A DNA stretch of 46,827 nucleotides from an uncultured Actinomycetes bacterium (GTDB taxonomy: Bacteria > Actinomycetota > Actinomycetes > Mycobacteriales > Mycobacteriaceae): the NCBI GenBank assembly GCA_903877095.1, contig CAIRCP010000229.1, forward strand, positions 1-46,827, read 5' to 3'. Of this stretch, positions 30,292 to 40,014 are shown piece after piece. Positions within the stretch are counted from its first letter, which is position 1, and each line of letters starts with the position of its first letter. The notes under the pieces were generated by a model. That model was not told the origin of the DNA and did not search any database. It was given only the letters and a program-made list of their open reading frames with translations. The translations under genes and the position numbers were made by a program.

Positions 30292-31806
30292 GTGGCCAAC
30301 TTCGTCGCCGCCATTGACCAGGGCACCACCAGCACCCGCTGCATGATCTTCAACCACAACGGCCTTGAGGTCGGTCGTAGTCAGCTGGAGCACAGCCAGA
30401 TCCTTCCGCGCGCGGGTTGGGTGGAACACAATCCGACCGAGATCTGGGGTAATACCCAGACCGTCGTCACCTCGGCGTTGAACAACACGGGGTTGACGGC
30501 GTCCGACATCGCCGCGCTGGGCATCACCAACCAGCGCGAGACCACCATCGTCTGGCACCGCAAGAACGGGCAGCCGTATCACAATGCGATCGTCTGGCAG
30601 GACACCCGCACCGACCAGATCGCCGCGGCACTCGACCGCGACGGCCGCGGTGACGTGATCCGGCGCAAAGCCGGTCTGCCGCCGGCCACCTACTTCTCCG
30701 GCGGAAAACTCCAGTGGCTGTTGGAAAATGTGCCCGGTCTGCGGGAAGACGCCGAGAACGGTGATGCGCTGTTCGGCACACCGGACGTGTGGGTGTTGTG
30801 GAACATGACCGGCGGCGTTCACGGCGGAGTCCACATCACCGACCCGACCAATGCCAGCCGCACCATGCTGATGGACCTGGAGACCCTGGACTGGGACGAC
30901 GAGCTGCTGGGGTTCTTCGGCATTCCGCGGCGGATGCTCCCGACCATCCGGCCGTCGTCCTCACCCGAACCGTACGGCTACACCCTGGCGGACGGTCCGG
31001 CGATCGGCAAGATCCCGGTCACCGCCAGCCTCGGCGACCAGCAGGCCGCCATGGTGGGCCAGGTGTGCCTCAAACCCGGCGAGGCCAAGAACACCTACGG
31101 CACCGGCAACTTCCTGCTGCTCAACACCGGTGAGAAGATCGTCCGCAGCCAGAACGGTCTGCTGACCACCGTCTGCTACCAGTTCGGCGACGCGAAACCT
31201 GTTTACGCCCTTGAGGGTTCGATCGCGGTGACTGGATCGGCGGTGCAGTGGCTGCGTGACCAGTTGGGCATCATCAGCGGCGCGGCGGACAGTGAGGCGC
31301 TGGCTTCCCAGGTGGAGGACAACGGCGGCATCTACTTCGTCCCGGCGTTCTCCGGACTGTTTGCGCCGTACTGGCGTTCCGACGCCCGCGGGGCCATCGT
31401 CGGGCTCTCGCGGTTCAACTCCAATGCACACATCGCCCGGGCCGCGCTGGAGGCGATCTGCTATCAGAGCCGCGACGTGGTCGACGCGATGGCCGCCGAT
31501 TCCGGGGTCAAGTTGGAGGTGCTCAAGGTCGACGGCGGCGTCACCCTCAACGAACTGTGCATGCAAATCCAGGCCGATGTCCTCGGCGTGGATGTGGTGC
31601 GTCCGAAGGTGCCGGAGACCACGGCGCTCGGCGCCGCTTACGCGGCCGGACTGGCCGTCGGCTACTGGTCGGACCCGGAGGATCTGCGGGCCAACTGGCA
31701 GGAGGACCGCCGCTGGAAGCCGCAGTGGACCGAGGAGCAGCGGGCCAAGGGATACGCCGGCTGGAAAAAGGCCGTGTCACGCACCCTGGACTGGGTGGAG
31801 GTCTAG
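30292..31806 (+). CDS. glpK: Glycerol kinase
   Basis: 504 residues of the FGGY kinase family; makes glycerol 3-phosphate from glycerol and ATP. The N-terminal phosphate-binding motif IDQGTTSTR is at about 8-16. [12 protein letters not shown], a [11 protein letters not shown] loop, [18 protein letters not shown] and [17 protein letters not shown] follow in the usual order. GTG at 30292 has GAGGAG six bases upstream. It ends 16 bases before the carotenoid oxygenase gene, which may share its transcript. Confidence 0.95.
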   Translation: MANFVAAIDQGTTSTRCMIFNHNGLEVGRSQLEHSQILPRAGWVEHNPTEIWGNTQTVVTSALNNTGLTASDIAALGITNQRETTIVWHRKNGQPYHNAIVWQDTRTDQIAAALDRDGRGDVIRRKAGLPPATYFSGGKLQWLLENVPGLREDAENGDALFGTPDVWVLWNMTGGVHGGVHITDPTNASRTMLMDLETLDWDDELLGFFGIPRRMLPTIRPSSSPEPYGYTLADGPAIGKIPVTASLGDQQAAMVGQVCLKPGEAKNTYGTGNFLLLNTGEKIVRSQNGLLTTVCYQFGDAKPVYALEGSIAVTGSAVQWLRDQLGIISGAADSEALASQVEDNGGIYFVPAFSGLFAPYWRSDARGAIVGLSRFNSNAHIARAALEAICYQSRDVVDAMAADSGVKLEVLKVDGGVTLNELCMQIQADVLGVDVVRPKVPETTALGAAYAAGLAVGYWSDPEDLRANWQEDRRWKPQWTEEQRAKGYAGWKKAVSRTLDWVEV

Positions 31807-31822
31807 CTGCGAGAGTGGCGGT

Positions 31823-33223
31823 ATGACACAAACCGCCGCCGACTCGGCCAACCTGCCCATCGCTGACCGGGTGGACTCCGGAGGGCAGGAGCGCAGCGAC
31901 CCGGGGAAGGACTCCGACGTCCCCTTTCATATGCGTGGGAACTATGCGCCGGTGTCCGACGAACTCACCGAGTACGACCTGCTGGTGGAGGGGACGATTC
32001 CGCCGGAACTGGACGGCTGGTACCTGCGCAACGGCTCGAACCCCCGCACGCCCACCGGGCACTGGTTCGTCGGCGACGGGATGATCCACGGCGTCCGCAT
32101 CGAAGGCGGAGCCGCCAAGTGGTACCGCAACCGCTGGATCCGCACCGACAGTTTCGACGATCCGTTTCCGGTGTACAACCCCGACGGCACCCGCAATCTG
32201 CGCTCGTCGGTGGCCAACACCCACGTGGTCAACCATGCCGGCAAGACCCTCGCACTGGTCGAGTCGTCGCTGCCCTATCAGATCACCAATGATCTTGAAA
32301 CCGTCGGCTGCTACGACTTCGACGGCAAGCTCAACGACTCGATGACGGCCCACCCGAAGATCTGCCCCACCACCGGGGAACTGCATTTCTTCGGATACGG
32401 CAACCTCTTTCAGCCGCACGTCAGCTATCACCGGGTCGACGCCGACGGCACACTGACCGTGAACCGCCCGGTGGAAGTCCCGGCCCTGACGATGATGCAC
32501 GACTTCGCCATGTCGGCCGGCCACGTCGTCTTCATGGACCTGCCCATCGTGTTCAAACTCGAAGTCATCCTGAATGGCAAGGGCGACATGCCTTTCCGCT
32601 GGGATGACGACTACGGCGCCCGGTTCGGTGTGCTGCGTCGCGACGACCCGTTCGGTCAGCTCCGTTGGTTCGACATCGACCCCTGCTACGTGTTCCATGT
32701 GGCCAACGCCTACGACAGCCCGGACGGGAAATCCGTTGTTGTGCAGGGTGCCCGGTATCCGGAGCTATGGCGCAACAACGGCGGATTCGGTGACAGCGCG
32801 GCGCTCTGGGAGTGGACGCTGAACCTGGAGACCGGCACGGTGACCGAGCGCCAGCTCGACGACCGGGCCGTGGAGTTCCCCCGAATCGACGACCGGCTGG
32901 CGGGCTTGCCGGCCCGCTACGCCGTGACAGTCGGCGACGCCGCGCTGGTGCGCTACGACCTGACCACCGGCGCCGCAGTCGAGCACCGCTTCGGGGACTC
33001 CGACGCCCAAGGTGGCCCGGGCGAGGCGGTGTTCGTGCCGTCCCCGAACGGGCCGGCCGGGGAGGACAACGGCTGGTATCTGGCCCTCGTCTACGACGCC
33101 GCCCGCAACAGCAGCGATCTGGTGATCCTCGACGCCGCCGACTTCGGCGGTGAGCCGGTGGCCCGCGTTCGCCTGCCGCGGCGGGTTCCCTACGGCTTCC
33201 ACGGCAACTGGATCAGCGCCTGA
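31823..33223 (+). CDS. Carotenoid cleavage oxygenase family protein
   Basis: 466 residues. The four iron-binding histidines of the seven-bladed propeller family are visible: MTAHPKI (His177), MMHDFAM (His226), YVFHVANA (His292) and GFHGNW (His460). The pattern GWYLRNGSNP near residue 66 is typical. Family members cut carotenoids, apocarotenoids or stilbene-like compounds with O2; M. tuberculosis Rv0654 is a characterised relative. Residues 20-29 ([10 protein letters not shown]) come from a dispersed DNA repeat and replace nothing essential, since the domain starts at about residue 40. ATG 31823 follows GGCGGT rather than a strong ribosome binding site; the glpK stop is 16 bases upstream. Confidence 0.87.
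   Translation: MTQTAADSANLPIADRVDSGGQERSDPGKDSDVPFHMRGNYAPVSDELTEYDLLVEGTIPPELDGWYLRNGSNPRTPTGHWFVGDGMIHGVRIEGGAAKWYRNRWIRTDSFDDPFPVYNPDGTRNLRSSVANTHVVNHAGKTLALVESSLPYQITNDLETVGCYDFDGKLNDSMTAHPKICPTTGELHFFGYGNLFQPHVSYHRVDADGTLTVNRPVEVPALTMMHDFAMSAGHVVFMDLPIVFKLEVILNGKGDMPFRWDDDYGARFGVLRRDDPFGQLRWFDIDPCYVFHVANAYDSPDGKSVVVQGARYPELWRNNGGFGDSAALWEWTLNLETGTVTERQLDDRAVEFPRIDDRLAGLPARYAVTVGDAALVRYDLTTGAAVEHRFGDSDAQGGPGEAVFVPSPNGPAGEDNGWYLALVYDAARNSSDLVILDAADFGGEPVARVRLPRRVPYGFHGNWISA
31883..31907 (+). repeat. Single copy of the dispersed 25-bp repeat inside the oxygenase gene
   Basis: This 25-base segment, beginning GGGCAGGAGCGCAGCGACCC, matches the core of the array in the nitroreductase gene with one mismatch. 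It is read in a different frame here, giving GQERSDPG instead of [12 protein letters not shown]. Confidence 0.85.
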
Positions 33224-33250
33224 GTATGCGGCGCGCCTGAACTCCGGCCC

Positions 33251-34117
33251 TTAATCCGGCGGCACGAAGCCGCCGTCCGCGCGGTGCGGCGCCGGCGCCG
33301 AGGGTGACGCCGGCGGCGAGGGCGGCGCCGGCGGCCCCGCCGGATAGCGAAGCGGCGGCGCCTGGGCCGGCATGAGTCTTGAGAGTTCCCGTCGATGCCG
33401 TTCGGCGAGCACCGCCGCCAACGACAGTTGCGGCGGTGTTCCCGGCGGCGGCGGCGGCGATATGCGCGAGGTCACCTCCGCGCCAATGCGATTGGCCATT
33501 TCGTCGCGGACGTGCGGGGTCAGTTCGGATGCCCGGGCCAGGAACTGACGGGCCATCTCGGTCTCCTGAGGACCGAGGCCGGACAGCTCCAGTGTGGATC
33601 CCCACCATTGCAGTGACGGCGGCATCGACGGCGTACCAACGGCTTTGGGGCCGCGCTGGCTGATCACCACCGTGCCGGCGAACACGTCGCCAAGGCGCTT
33701 GCCCTGCGCGGAAGACAGGCTCGCAATAACGGCGGGCCCGCCGAACAGCATCCAGATTTCGACCACTCCGGACAGCGCCCGAAACAAGGCCTGTCGGAAC
33801 CGCTCGGGGCTGCCGTCGTCGGACACCACCCGCAACCCCATCGCGAACTTGCCCAGCGAACGGCCCCGGGTCGCGGTCTCCATCGCGACCGGATATCCGA
33901 CGACTACCGCGACGGTGAAAATCACCATGATCGCCCCGGTGAGGGCCTCGTCGTAGCGAGCCGATGCCGCCCCCCACAGCAGCAGTCCGATGAGATAGCC
34001 GACGACCATCACGACGAGGTCGATCAGGGCGCCGAGAGCCCGCACCGGCAACTGTGCGATCTGGACATCGAGGACCACCGCATCCCCGGTGACCACCGTG
34101 TCAGGGGTCCGAACCAT
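33251..34117 (-). CDS. RDD family membrane protein (Rv3695 homologue)
   Basis: 288 residues. The RDD domain has VRALGALIDLVVMVVGYLIGLLLWG (first membrane segment with the Arg), a second segment around residues 60-80, TRGRSLGKFAMGLRVVSDDG and a C-terminal GKRLGDVFAGTVVIS. A cytoplasmic region and a Pro-rich tail of about 60 residues follow. RDD proteins are often transport-related; the specific role is unknown. In M. tuberculosis its neighbour on the opposite strand is the SpoIIM-like Rv3694c; here the two are separated by the mce operon. It converges on the carotenoid oxygenase gene. Confidence 0.85.
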   Translation of the reverse strand: MVRTPDTVVTGDAVVLDVQIAQLPVRALGALIDLVVMVVGYLIGLLLWGAASARYDEALTGAIMVIFTVAVVVGYPVAMETATRGRSLGKFAMGLRVVSDDGSPERFRQALFRALSGVVEIWMLFGGPAVIASLSSAQGKRLGDVFAGTVVISQRGPKAVGTPSMPPSLQWWGSTLELSGLGPQETEMARQFLARASELTPHVRDEMANRIGAEVTSRISPPPPPGTPPQLSLAAVLAERHRRELSRLMPAQAPPLRYPAGPPAPPSPPASPSAPAPHRADGGFVPPD

Positions 34118-34125
34118 GGGACTCT

Positions 34126-34131
34126 ACGCTA
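34126..34131 (-). promoter_or_regulatory. Candidate leaderless -10 of the RDD gene
   Basis: Minus-strand TAGCGT fits TANNNT and lies eight bases before the ATG at 34117. No ribosome binding site is present, so a leaderless transcript is plausible. Confidence 0.4.
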
Positions 34132-34243
34132 CCGCCCGGGCAACTTGAGGGAGGGTTCCGTTGGCAGCGTCGATGGGTTTGTGCTGCGGCTTTCGCCCCC
34201 GAAAAAACCGGCCGGTCGGTTCCTGGCAAAACTTTGAAACGGG

Positions 34244-34272
34244 TTGCAGCTACCGTTGGTCCGCCCTAGGGT
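34244..34272 (+). promoter_or_regulatory. Candidate promoter of the mce operon
   Basis: TTGCAG at 34244-34249 and TAGGGT at 34267-34272 are separated by 17 bases, the usual -35/-10 spacing. Transcription would start near 34280 and leave an untranslated leader of about 140 bases. The 305-bp gap between the RDD and YrbE starts holds nothing else that looks coding. Confidence 0.45.
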
Positions 34273-34342
34273 GTGCAAGACTCTGTGCCCTGGGTCACAA
34301 GAGGGAAGGGGTGTGGCCTTGGTGATACCGCCACGCAGATCA

Positions 34343-34358
34343 GTGCCGGTTCCGGCAC
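34343..34358. promoter_or_regulatory. Perfect inverted repeat in the mce operon leader, possible operator
   Basis: GTGCCGG-TT-CCGGCAC is a perfect 7-bp inverted repeat, 64 bases before the first permease start and downstream of the candidate promoter. It does not resemble the KstR, KstR2 or other regulator sites I know. No regulator gene is nearby. Confidence 0.4.
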
Positions 34359-34422
34359 ATGACATTCGCTCCGTCGGTAACGGCCGTGCTGCGACCCTGC
34401 CGCTCGTCGACCTGGTTGCCCC

Positions 34423-35277
34423 ATGACGACTTCGGACACCGGCCGCAAGCACGACGGCGTCAGGGAGATCGACGACTGGGTCGCTGGCTACGTCAAACGG
34501 CACCCCTCGGCGGCCGTCGCCACCGGTGGCAACCAGGCCATCATGGCGCTGCGCACCATCCAGACGCTGTTCACCGACATCTTCACCGGCAAGTTCCAGT
34601 TCGCAGAGTTCGTCCGGCAGGCCTCGTTCATGGCCGGAACGTCGGTGGCGCCCACCATCATGGTGGCGCTGCCGATCGGCGTGACGCTCTCGGTGCAGTT
34701 CGCCCTGCTCGCCGGTCAGGTGGGTGCCACCTCGATGGCCGGTGCGGCCAGTGGCCTGGCGGTGATCCGGCAGGCCGCCTCGCTGGTGGCTGCGATCATC
34801 ATGGCCGCAGCGGTCGGATCGGCCATCACCGCGGACCTCGGGTCCCGCAAGATCCGCGATGAGATCGAAGCCATGGAAGTCATGGGCATCTCGATCATCC
34901 AGCGGCTGGTCGTCCCCCGGTTCGTCGCATCGATCCTGATCGCCGTAGCGCTGACGGGATTGGTGTGTTTCACCGGCTTCCTTGCCAGCTACCTGTTCAA
35001 CGTCTACTTCCAGCACGGCGCGCCGGGCAGCTTCGTCGCCACCTTCGCGTCGTTCACAACCACTGACGACATGATTCTGGCCATGTTCAAGGCGGTCATC
35101 TACGGCGCGATCGTGGGCATCGTCGCCTGCCAGAAGGGGCTGAACACCAGCGGCGGGTCGATGGGCGTGGCCAACTCGGTGAACTCCTCGGTCGTCGAGT
35201 CCATCCTGCTGCTGATGATCTGCAACGTGGCGATCAGCCAGATGTACCTGATCCTGTTCCCGAAGACGGGGTTGTGA
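34423..35277 (+). CDS. Mce transporter permease YrbE A (MlaE family)
   Basis: 284 residues, first of the two permease subunits of a Mce lipid importer. After a polar 40-residue N-terminal extension come five or six membrane segments. The MlaE loop SRKIRDEIEAMEVMGISIIQRLVVPRFVAS near residues 145-172 is the expected coupling site for the MceG ATPase, which is encoded elsewhere. The ATG has no strong ribosome binding site. The gene is four bases from the second permease. It cannot be assigned to Mce1 to Mce4 by eye. Confidence 0.9.
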   Translation: MTTSDTGRKHDGVREIDDWVAGYVKRHPSAAVATGGNQAIMALRTIQTLFTDIFTGKFQFAEFVRQASFMAGTSVAPTIMVALPIGVTLSVQFALLAGQVGATSMAGAASGLAVIRQAASLVAAIIMAAAVGSAITADLGSRKIRDEIEAMEVMGISIIQRLVVPRFVASILIAVALTGLVCFTGFLASYLFNVYFQHGAPGSFVATFASFTTTDDMILAMFKAVIYGAIVGIVACQKGLNTSGGSMGVANSVNSSVVESILLLMICNVAISQMYLILFPKTGL

Positions 35278-35281
35278 TCGC

Positions 35282-36139
35282 ATGACTGTTGCCAAGGCGA
35301 CCCCGCCGATACTCCAGCCGCTGACGCGGCTGGGTTCCAAGCTCACCGGCCCGATCATGCAACTCGGGCACGTTCTGGACTTCGGTGTCCGGGCCATCGC
35401 CGGCATCCCACTGGTCCTCAAGAGCTACCGCAACGAATTCACCCGGCTGCTGTCCGACGTCGCCTGGGGTAACGGGTCGTTGGTCGTGGGCGGCGGTACC
35501 GCCGGCGTCGCGCTGGTCCTGGGTGTCGTCGTCGGCGTCATGGTCGGTATCGAGGGCTACAACTTCCTGCAGCTGCTGGGCCTCGGCCCCGCGGTCGGCA
35601 TCATCTCCTCGCTGGTGAACACCCGCGAACTTGCGCCGATCGCCTGCGCGCTCGCCTTCGCCACCCAGAGTGGCTGCCGTTTCACCGCGCAGCTGGGCGC
35701 CATGCGCATCTCAGAGGAGATCGACGCCATCGAGGTCATGGCCATTCGGCCCATCCCCTACATGGTGACCACCCGATTGATGGCCTCGGTGATCGCGATC
35801 ATCCCGCTCTACATCGTCTGCCTGGGGGTCAGCTTCCTGAGCACCCAGATCATCGTCTCGCTGATCAGCGGCGGGTCCATGGGCGGCTACATGCACTACT
35901 TCGGCCTGATGCTGTCGGGTAAGGAGATTTTCTTCTCGGTGATCAAGTGCGTGGTGTTCGTGGCGATCGCCGCGGTGCTGCAGTGCTACTACGGATTCAA
36001 CGCCAGCGGCGGACCCGAGGGCGTGGGCGTAGCCGCCGGCCACGCAATGCGCGCCGCGATCGTCGTGGTCGTCATCGTCAACATGCTTCTCACCATGGCG
36101 ATGTTCAGCCTCAGCTCCGGTGCAAGGTTCGGTGGCTGA
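35282..36139 (+). CDS. Mce transporter permease YrbE B (MlaE family)
   Basis: 285 residues, second MlaE-type permease subunit. The loop AMRISEEIDAIEVMAIRPIPYMVTTRLMAS matches that of YrbE A and is the predicted ATPase contact. About five membrane helices are seen, with a signature FNASGGPEGVGVAAGHAMRAA near the C-terminus. The stop codon overlaps the mceA start (TGATG), so translation is coupled. Confidence 0.9.
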   Translation: MTVAKATPPILQPLTRLGSKLTGPIMQLGHVLDFGVRAIAGIPLVLKSYRNEFTRLLSDVAWGNGSLVVGGGTAGVALVLGVVVGVMVGIEGYNFLQLLGLGPAVGIISSLVNTRELAPIACALAFATQSGCRFTAQLGAMRISEEIDAIEVMAIRPIPYMVTTRLMASVIAIIPLYIVCLGVSFLSTQIIVSLISGGSMGGYMHYFGLMLSGKEIFFSVIKCVVFVAIAAVLQCYYGFNASGGPEGVGVAAGHAMRAAIVVVVIVNMLLTMAMFSLSSGARFGG

Positions 36140-37827
36140 TGGCTAGAGTCTTCGACACCAGCGGCCGCGGTCCGAGCAACAAGAGGCTGATGGCGCTGGG
36201 CATCGGCATGATCATCGCCTCGATCGTCATCGCCACCCTGCTGGTGTTCAAATCGCAGGGCAGGCTGGAGAACTTCACCAAGGTCACTGCCGACCTGAAT
36301 AACGTCGGCGACGGGCTTCCCGCCCGGTCCGACGTCCGCTACCACGGACTGCTGGTCGGTACCACCACGAACGTGACCCCGGCATCCTTCGGCAAGCCCA
36401 ACTTCGTCGACATCGAACTGCAGGGTGAGTACGCCAAGGACATCCCCAACACGGTGACCGCCCGGGTCGTACCCTCGAACGTCTTCGCCGTTTCCAGCGT
36501 CGAACTCGTCGATAACGGCCAAGCCGCGCACCTGGTCAACGGCGACCACATCCAGGAGGACACCAACCTCCCGACGGTGCTGTTCCAGACCACGATCAGC
36601 AAGCTGCGCGACATCCTCTACGCCACCGGTCGTGACCGGAACGACTCGACGCTGGGCGTCCTGGCCGCCGTCAATGCGGCCACCCACGATCGCAAGTCGC
36701 AGATCCTCACAGCCGGCGCGCAGATGGACAACCTGATCAAACAGCTGAATTCGGTCGTCGCGACAGATCCGTCCAGCCCGTCGATGCTCAGTGCGCTGGT
36801 CACCGCGGCGGACGGCTTGAAGCAGACCGCTCCTGACCTGCTGGACGCATTGCACCAGGCGGTCGTCCCGATGCAGGTGCTCGTCGAACAGCGCGCGCAG
36901 CTGGAGAACATGCTGTCCAGCGGCGCCAGCACGCTGGGTATGACGCATACGGCCTTCGCCAACCAGACCGATCGGATGATCCTCATCGGCAAGCAGTTGA
37001 CGCCCGTCGTCGGGGTGCTGGCGCAGACCTCCAACAACTGGGTTCCTGGCTTCCAGAAGTTGAAGGTCTTCGCCGACAAGTTCGATCAGGGCTGGCTGCC
37101 GGGCCTGGACATCTTCAACCTGCGCGCCAACCTCTCGCTGCAGCCGTCGTTCTCCTACACCCGCGCGGACTGCCCGGCCTACGGCGAGATGAAGGGTCCC
37201 AGCTGCTTCACCGCACCGCTGATCGCGGTGCGTCCCGACCTGCCGGAAGTACTGATGCCGCAGTACTACCAGCCGCCCAAGGACCTGCTGCCGCCGCCGG
37301 GGACCGTCGTCGGCCCCAACGGCAACCTGGTGGCAGTAGGCCCGCCGCTGGTCAACCCCAACGGCCCCAACCTGGTCGATCCCAACCCGCCGCTGTCGCT
37401 GGGCATCGGCACCGGGATTCTGGGGACCAACGGTCCGCCGATGACTGCGGCGCCTCCGGTGCCGGGGTCGGCCAACCCGGCCCTCACCCCGCAGCTTCCG
37501 CCCTACCACGAGTCTCCGGCTGCGCCGGTCGATCCGTGGCCGCCGGGGTTCCTGCCCGGCGACCCCGGACCGCGCCAGGGTGATCCCGGCATCGCGCCGG
37601 CACCCGGACCGGCACCGGCGGCGCCGGCTATGCCGGCAGCGCCGCCCGGTGCTCTGCCGGCGGAGGTCGCCCCGGCGGCCTATGGCGGCAACGTCGGTCC
37701 GGTGGGCAGCGGCCAGGAACGTAGTCAACTGTCCTACATCACCGGTCAGCCCGCGACGACCGCCACTCAGCTGCTGATGGGGCCCGTTGTCCGTGGCATG
37801 ACCGTGGGACCGGGCGAGGGAGCGTAA
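36139..37827 (+). CDS. Mce family protein MceA
   Basis: 562 residues. One N-terminal membrane segment (LMALGIGMIIASIVIATLLVF) is followed by the MlaD/MCE domain (VTADLNNVGDGLPARSDVRYHGLLVGTTTNV). A long helical region follows that in known complexes forms the periplasmic tube carrying lipids across the envelope. The last 200 residues are Pro/Gly-rich and end with LLMGPVVRGMTVGPGEGA. This Pro-rich tail, longer than in the other subunits, is usual for MceA. Start and stop overlap the neighbours (TGATG and TAATG). Confidence 0.93.
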   Translation: MARVFDTSGRGPSNKRLMALGIGMIIASIVIATLLVFKSQGRLENFTKVTADLNNVGDGLPARSDVRYHGLLVGTTTNVTPASFGKPNFVDIELQGEYAKDIPNTVTARVVPSNVFAVSSVELVDNGQAAHLVNGDHIQEDTNLPTVLFQTTISKLRDILYATGRDRNDSTLGVLAAVNAATHDRKSQILTAGAQMDNLIKQLNSVVATDPSSPSMLSALVTAADGLKQTAPDLLDALHQAVVPMQVLVEQRAQLENMLSSGASTLGMTHTAFANQTDRMILIGKQLTPVVGVLAQTSNNWVPGFQKLKVFADKFDQGWLPGLDIFNLRANLSLQPSFSYTRADCPAYGEMKGPSCFTAPLIAVRPDLPEVLMPQYYQPPKDLLPPPGTVVGPNGNLVAVGPPLVNPNGPNLVDPNPPLSLGIGTGILGTNGPPMTAAPPVPGSANPALTPQLPPYHESPAAPVDPWPPGFLPGDPGPRQGDPGIAPAPGPAPAAPAMPAAPPGALPAEVAPAAYGGNVGPVGSGQERSQLSYITGQPATTATQLLMGPVVRGMTVGPGEGA

Positions 37828-38924
37828 TGAGTGCTAGTGCGATGAAGAAAAAGCAGCGCAAAGCTGCCCTGGGGTTGGCCATCTTCCTCATCGTGACGTC
37901 GGTGATGACGTGGCTGGTGTACGCCACCCTGCAGCGCACGGTGACCGGCCACACCACCGACTACGCCGCGGAGTTCACCGATGTCTTCGGTCTTCGCGAC
38001 GGTGACGACGTCCGGATGGCCGGCGTGCGCGTGGGCAGGGTGTCCAGTGTCGACCTGGTCGGCGAGCCCGGTAACAACAAGGCCCGCGTCGAATTCGCCC
38101 TGGAGAACGATCAGAAGATCTTCCCCAACACCGAAGCGTCGATCCTCTACCAGAACATCGTCGGTCAGCGTTACCTCGACCTGCGCCTCGGCGCCGACCA
38201 GGGTGGCGACACGTCGACGCCATTGCCGGGGGGCAGCGTCATTCCGCTGGACCGGACGATCCCGTCCTTCGACGTCGGTCTGGTGCTCAACGGTTACGAA
38301 CCGCTGTTCGCCACCATCGATCCCAAGGCGGCCGATCAGATCAGCAAGGCGGCCGTCCAGGCGTTCCAGGGTGATACCGGTGCCATGGCGACTCTGGTCG
38401 AGAAGTCCGGAAACCTCACCGAGACCATCGCCGGGCGCGATGAACTGCTCGGCGACATGATCACCGGTATGAACCGGCTGTTCGGGACACTGGCCGGGCA
38501 GAACGACAACATCGAGAAGACGCTCAACAACGCCCAGCACATGGTGACGTCGTTCAACGCCCGCCGGCCCGAACTGATCTCATCGATGGGCTCGATCTCC
38601 CGGGTCGTCCGCGCGCTCGGCGCGGTGACCACCGAGGTGAATCCCTCGCTGCAGGCGCTCATCACCCGCGAACCGGGCTTCGCCGCGCACCTGGTCAGCA
38701 TTGAGCCGCAACTGGCCTTCATGGGCGCCAATCTGCCGAAGATGCTGAAGGGCTTGGCCAGGGGCACGGACAGCGGCGCCTACCTGGACATCTACACGTG
38801 CGATCTGAACGCGCTGGGCTTCTTCCCCGGGCTCAACGACGTGACACCGGTCATCGTCAACGCCGCGACCCCCGGTAATCAGGCCAAGCACACTCCGAAA
38901 TGCAGGAACATGGCCAATGGTTGA
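37827..38924 (+). CDS. Mce family protein MceB
   Basis: 365 residues. A basic N-terminus (KKKQRKAALG) and one membrane helix lead into the MCE domain, with TDVFGLRDGDDVRMAGVRVGRVSSVDL and the YQNIVGQRYLDLRLG strand. The helical tube segment and a C-terminal Cys pair (YTCDLNALGF, KCRNMANG) follow. The stop overlaps the mceC start by eight bases. Confidence 0.92.
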   Translation: MSASAMKKKQRKAALGLAIFLIVTSVMTWLVYATLQRTVTGHTTDYAAEFTDVFGLRDGDDVRMAGVRVGRVSSVDLVGEPGNNKARVEFALENDQKIFPNTEASILYQNIVGQRYLDLRLGADQGGDTSTPLPGGSVIPLDRTIPSFDVGLVLNGYEPLFATIDPKAADQISKAAVQAFQGDTGAMATLVEKSGNLTETIAGRDELLGDMITGMNRLFGTLAGQNDNIEKTLNNAQHMVTSFNARRPELISSMGSISRVVRALGAVTTEVNPSLQALITREPGFAAHLVSIEPQLAFMGANLPKMLKGLARGTDSGAYLDIYTCDLNALGFFPGLNDVTPVIVNAATPGNQAKHTPKCRNMANG

Positions 38925-40014
38925 CATCATCAAGCGTGGCGCGACGGACCCGCTGACCGGTGAGACGGTCCTCGAGCGCGAGTTCCGCGGGCAGCCCCGC
39001 AAGCGCACCCTTGAGGACAGAAACCGGACCGGCATCGGCCTGGTCGCGATCGCGCTTATCGCTGTTCTGTTGGCGGCGTTGGTCGTCCTGACCAAGGTCG
39101 GCCCCGGTTACAAGCGGATAAGTGCCGACTTCGTCCAAGCCGCCGCCCTGATGCCGAAGAACCCGGTGACCGTGGCCGGGATCGTCAGCGGAACCGTCAG
39201 GGGCATGCATCTCAACGGGGATCACGTGACCGTCGATATGCAGGTCAAGAACAACATCGAGATCGGCAAGGACTCCCGGGCCGTGATCATGGTCACCACG
39301 ATCCTCGGCTCGCGCTACCTGGCCCTGCACCCCGGCGGCGGCGGGCCGCTGCCGAACAACACCATCGACATCAACCACACCGAAGTGCCCTACGACCTGC
39401 AGGAAGCCCTTCAGGACGTGGCCATCAACTACGGCGACATCAATACCGACCAACTCGCCACCGCCTTGCAGGCCATGGGCAAGCAGATCGAGGGCCTGCC
39501 CCCGATGATCCCGAAGGCGATGGACAACCTCAAGCGTCTCTCGGCGGTCATGTCGGAGCGGCGCGACCAGTTCGGCAGCATGCTCAAGACGATGGACATG
39601 GTGACCGGCACCCTGCGCCGGCAGCAGACCAGCATCGGCGCGATGGTGAGCCAGGGCCAGCAACTCTTCGGTGAGTTCGTCATGCGCCGGGTGGCCTTCC
39701 ACGAGATGATCCAGTCGATTAATTCGCTGGTGAACCTGCTTAACGACACCGTCGTCAAGAACCGGCCGCAGGTCGATTCGCTGCTGGGCAACCTCAACAC
39801 GCTGACCACCCTGCTGGCCAAGCATGACGACATGCTCGCCAGCATCCTGGAGAGCGCCCCGGTTGCGCTGCGTGGCATCGCCAACGCCTCGGGATCCGGA
39901 AACGCGTTGGAGACCATGTTCCCCAACGGCATACTCGTCGACTCCTGGATGTGCGCCATCAGCGGTCGTGCCCAACAGTTCGAGCTGGCCCAGTACTACA
40001 AGGACTGCAAGTGA
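38917..40014 (+). CDS. Mce family protein MceC
   Basis: 365 residues. A 45-residue cytoplasmic N-terminus (GATDPLTGETVLEREFRGQPRK) precedes the membrane helix. The MCE domain contains VTVAGIVSGTVRGMHLNGDHVTVDMQV and ILGSRYLALHPGG, followed by the helical tube region and a short end with two cysteines. The last four bases overlap the mceD GTG start (GTGA). Confidence 0.92.
   Translation: MVDIIKRGATDPLTGETVLEREFRGQPRKRTLEDRNRTGIGLVAIALIAVLLAALVVLTKVGPGYKRISADFVQAAALMPKNPVTVAGIVSGTVRGMHLNGDHVTVDMQVKNNIEIGKDSRAVIMVTTILGSRYLALHPGGGGPLPNNTIDINHTEVPYDLQEALQDVAINYGDINTDQLATALQAMGKQIEGLPPMIPKAMDNLKRLSAVMSERRDQFGSMLKTMDMVTGTLRRQQTSIGAMVSQGQQLFGEFVMRRVAFHEMIQSINSLVNLLNDTVVKNRPQVDSLLGNLNTLTTLLAKHDDMLASILESAPVALRGIANASGSGNALETMFPNGILVDSWMCAISGRAQQFELAQYYKDCK

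Noticed and set aside
34359..34862. Frame overlapping the first permease start
   Set aside because: It is out of frame with the clear YrbE gene and has no recognisable domain.
37713..37740. Possible third copy of the dispersed repeat in mceA (protein SGQERSQ)
   Set aside because: The peptide looks similar, but the DNA does not match the 25-base core.
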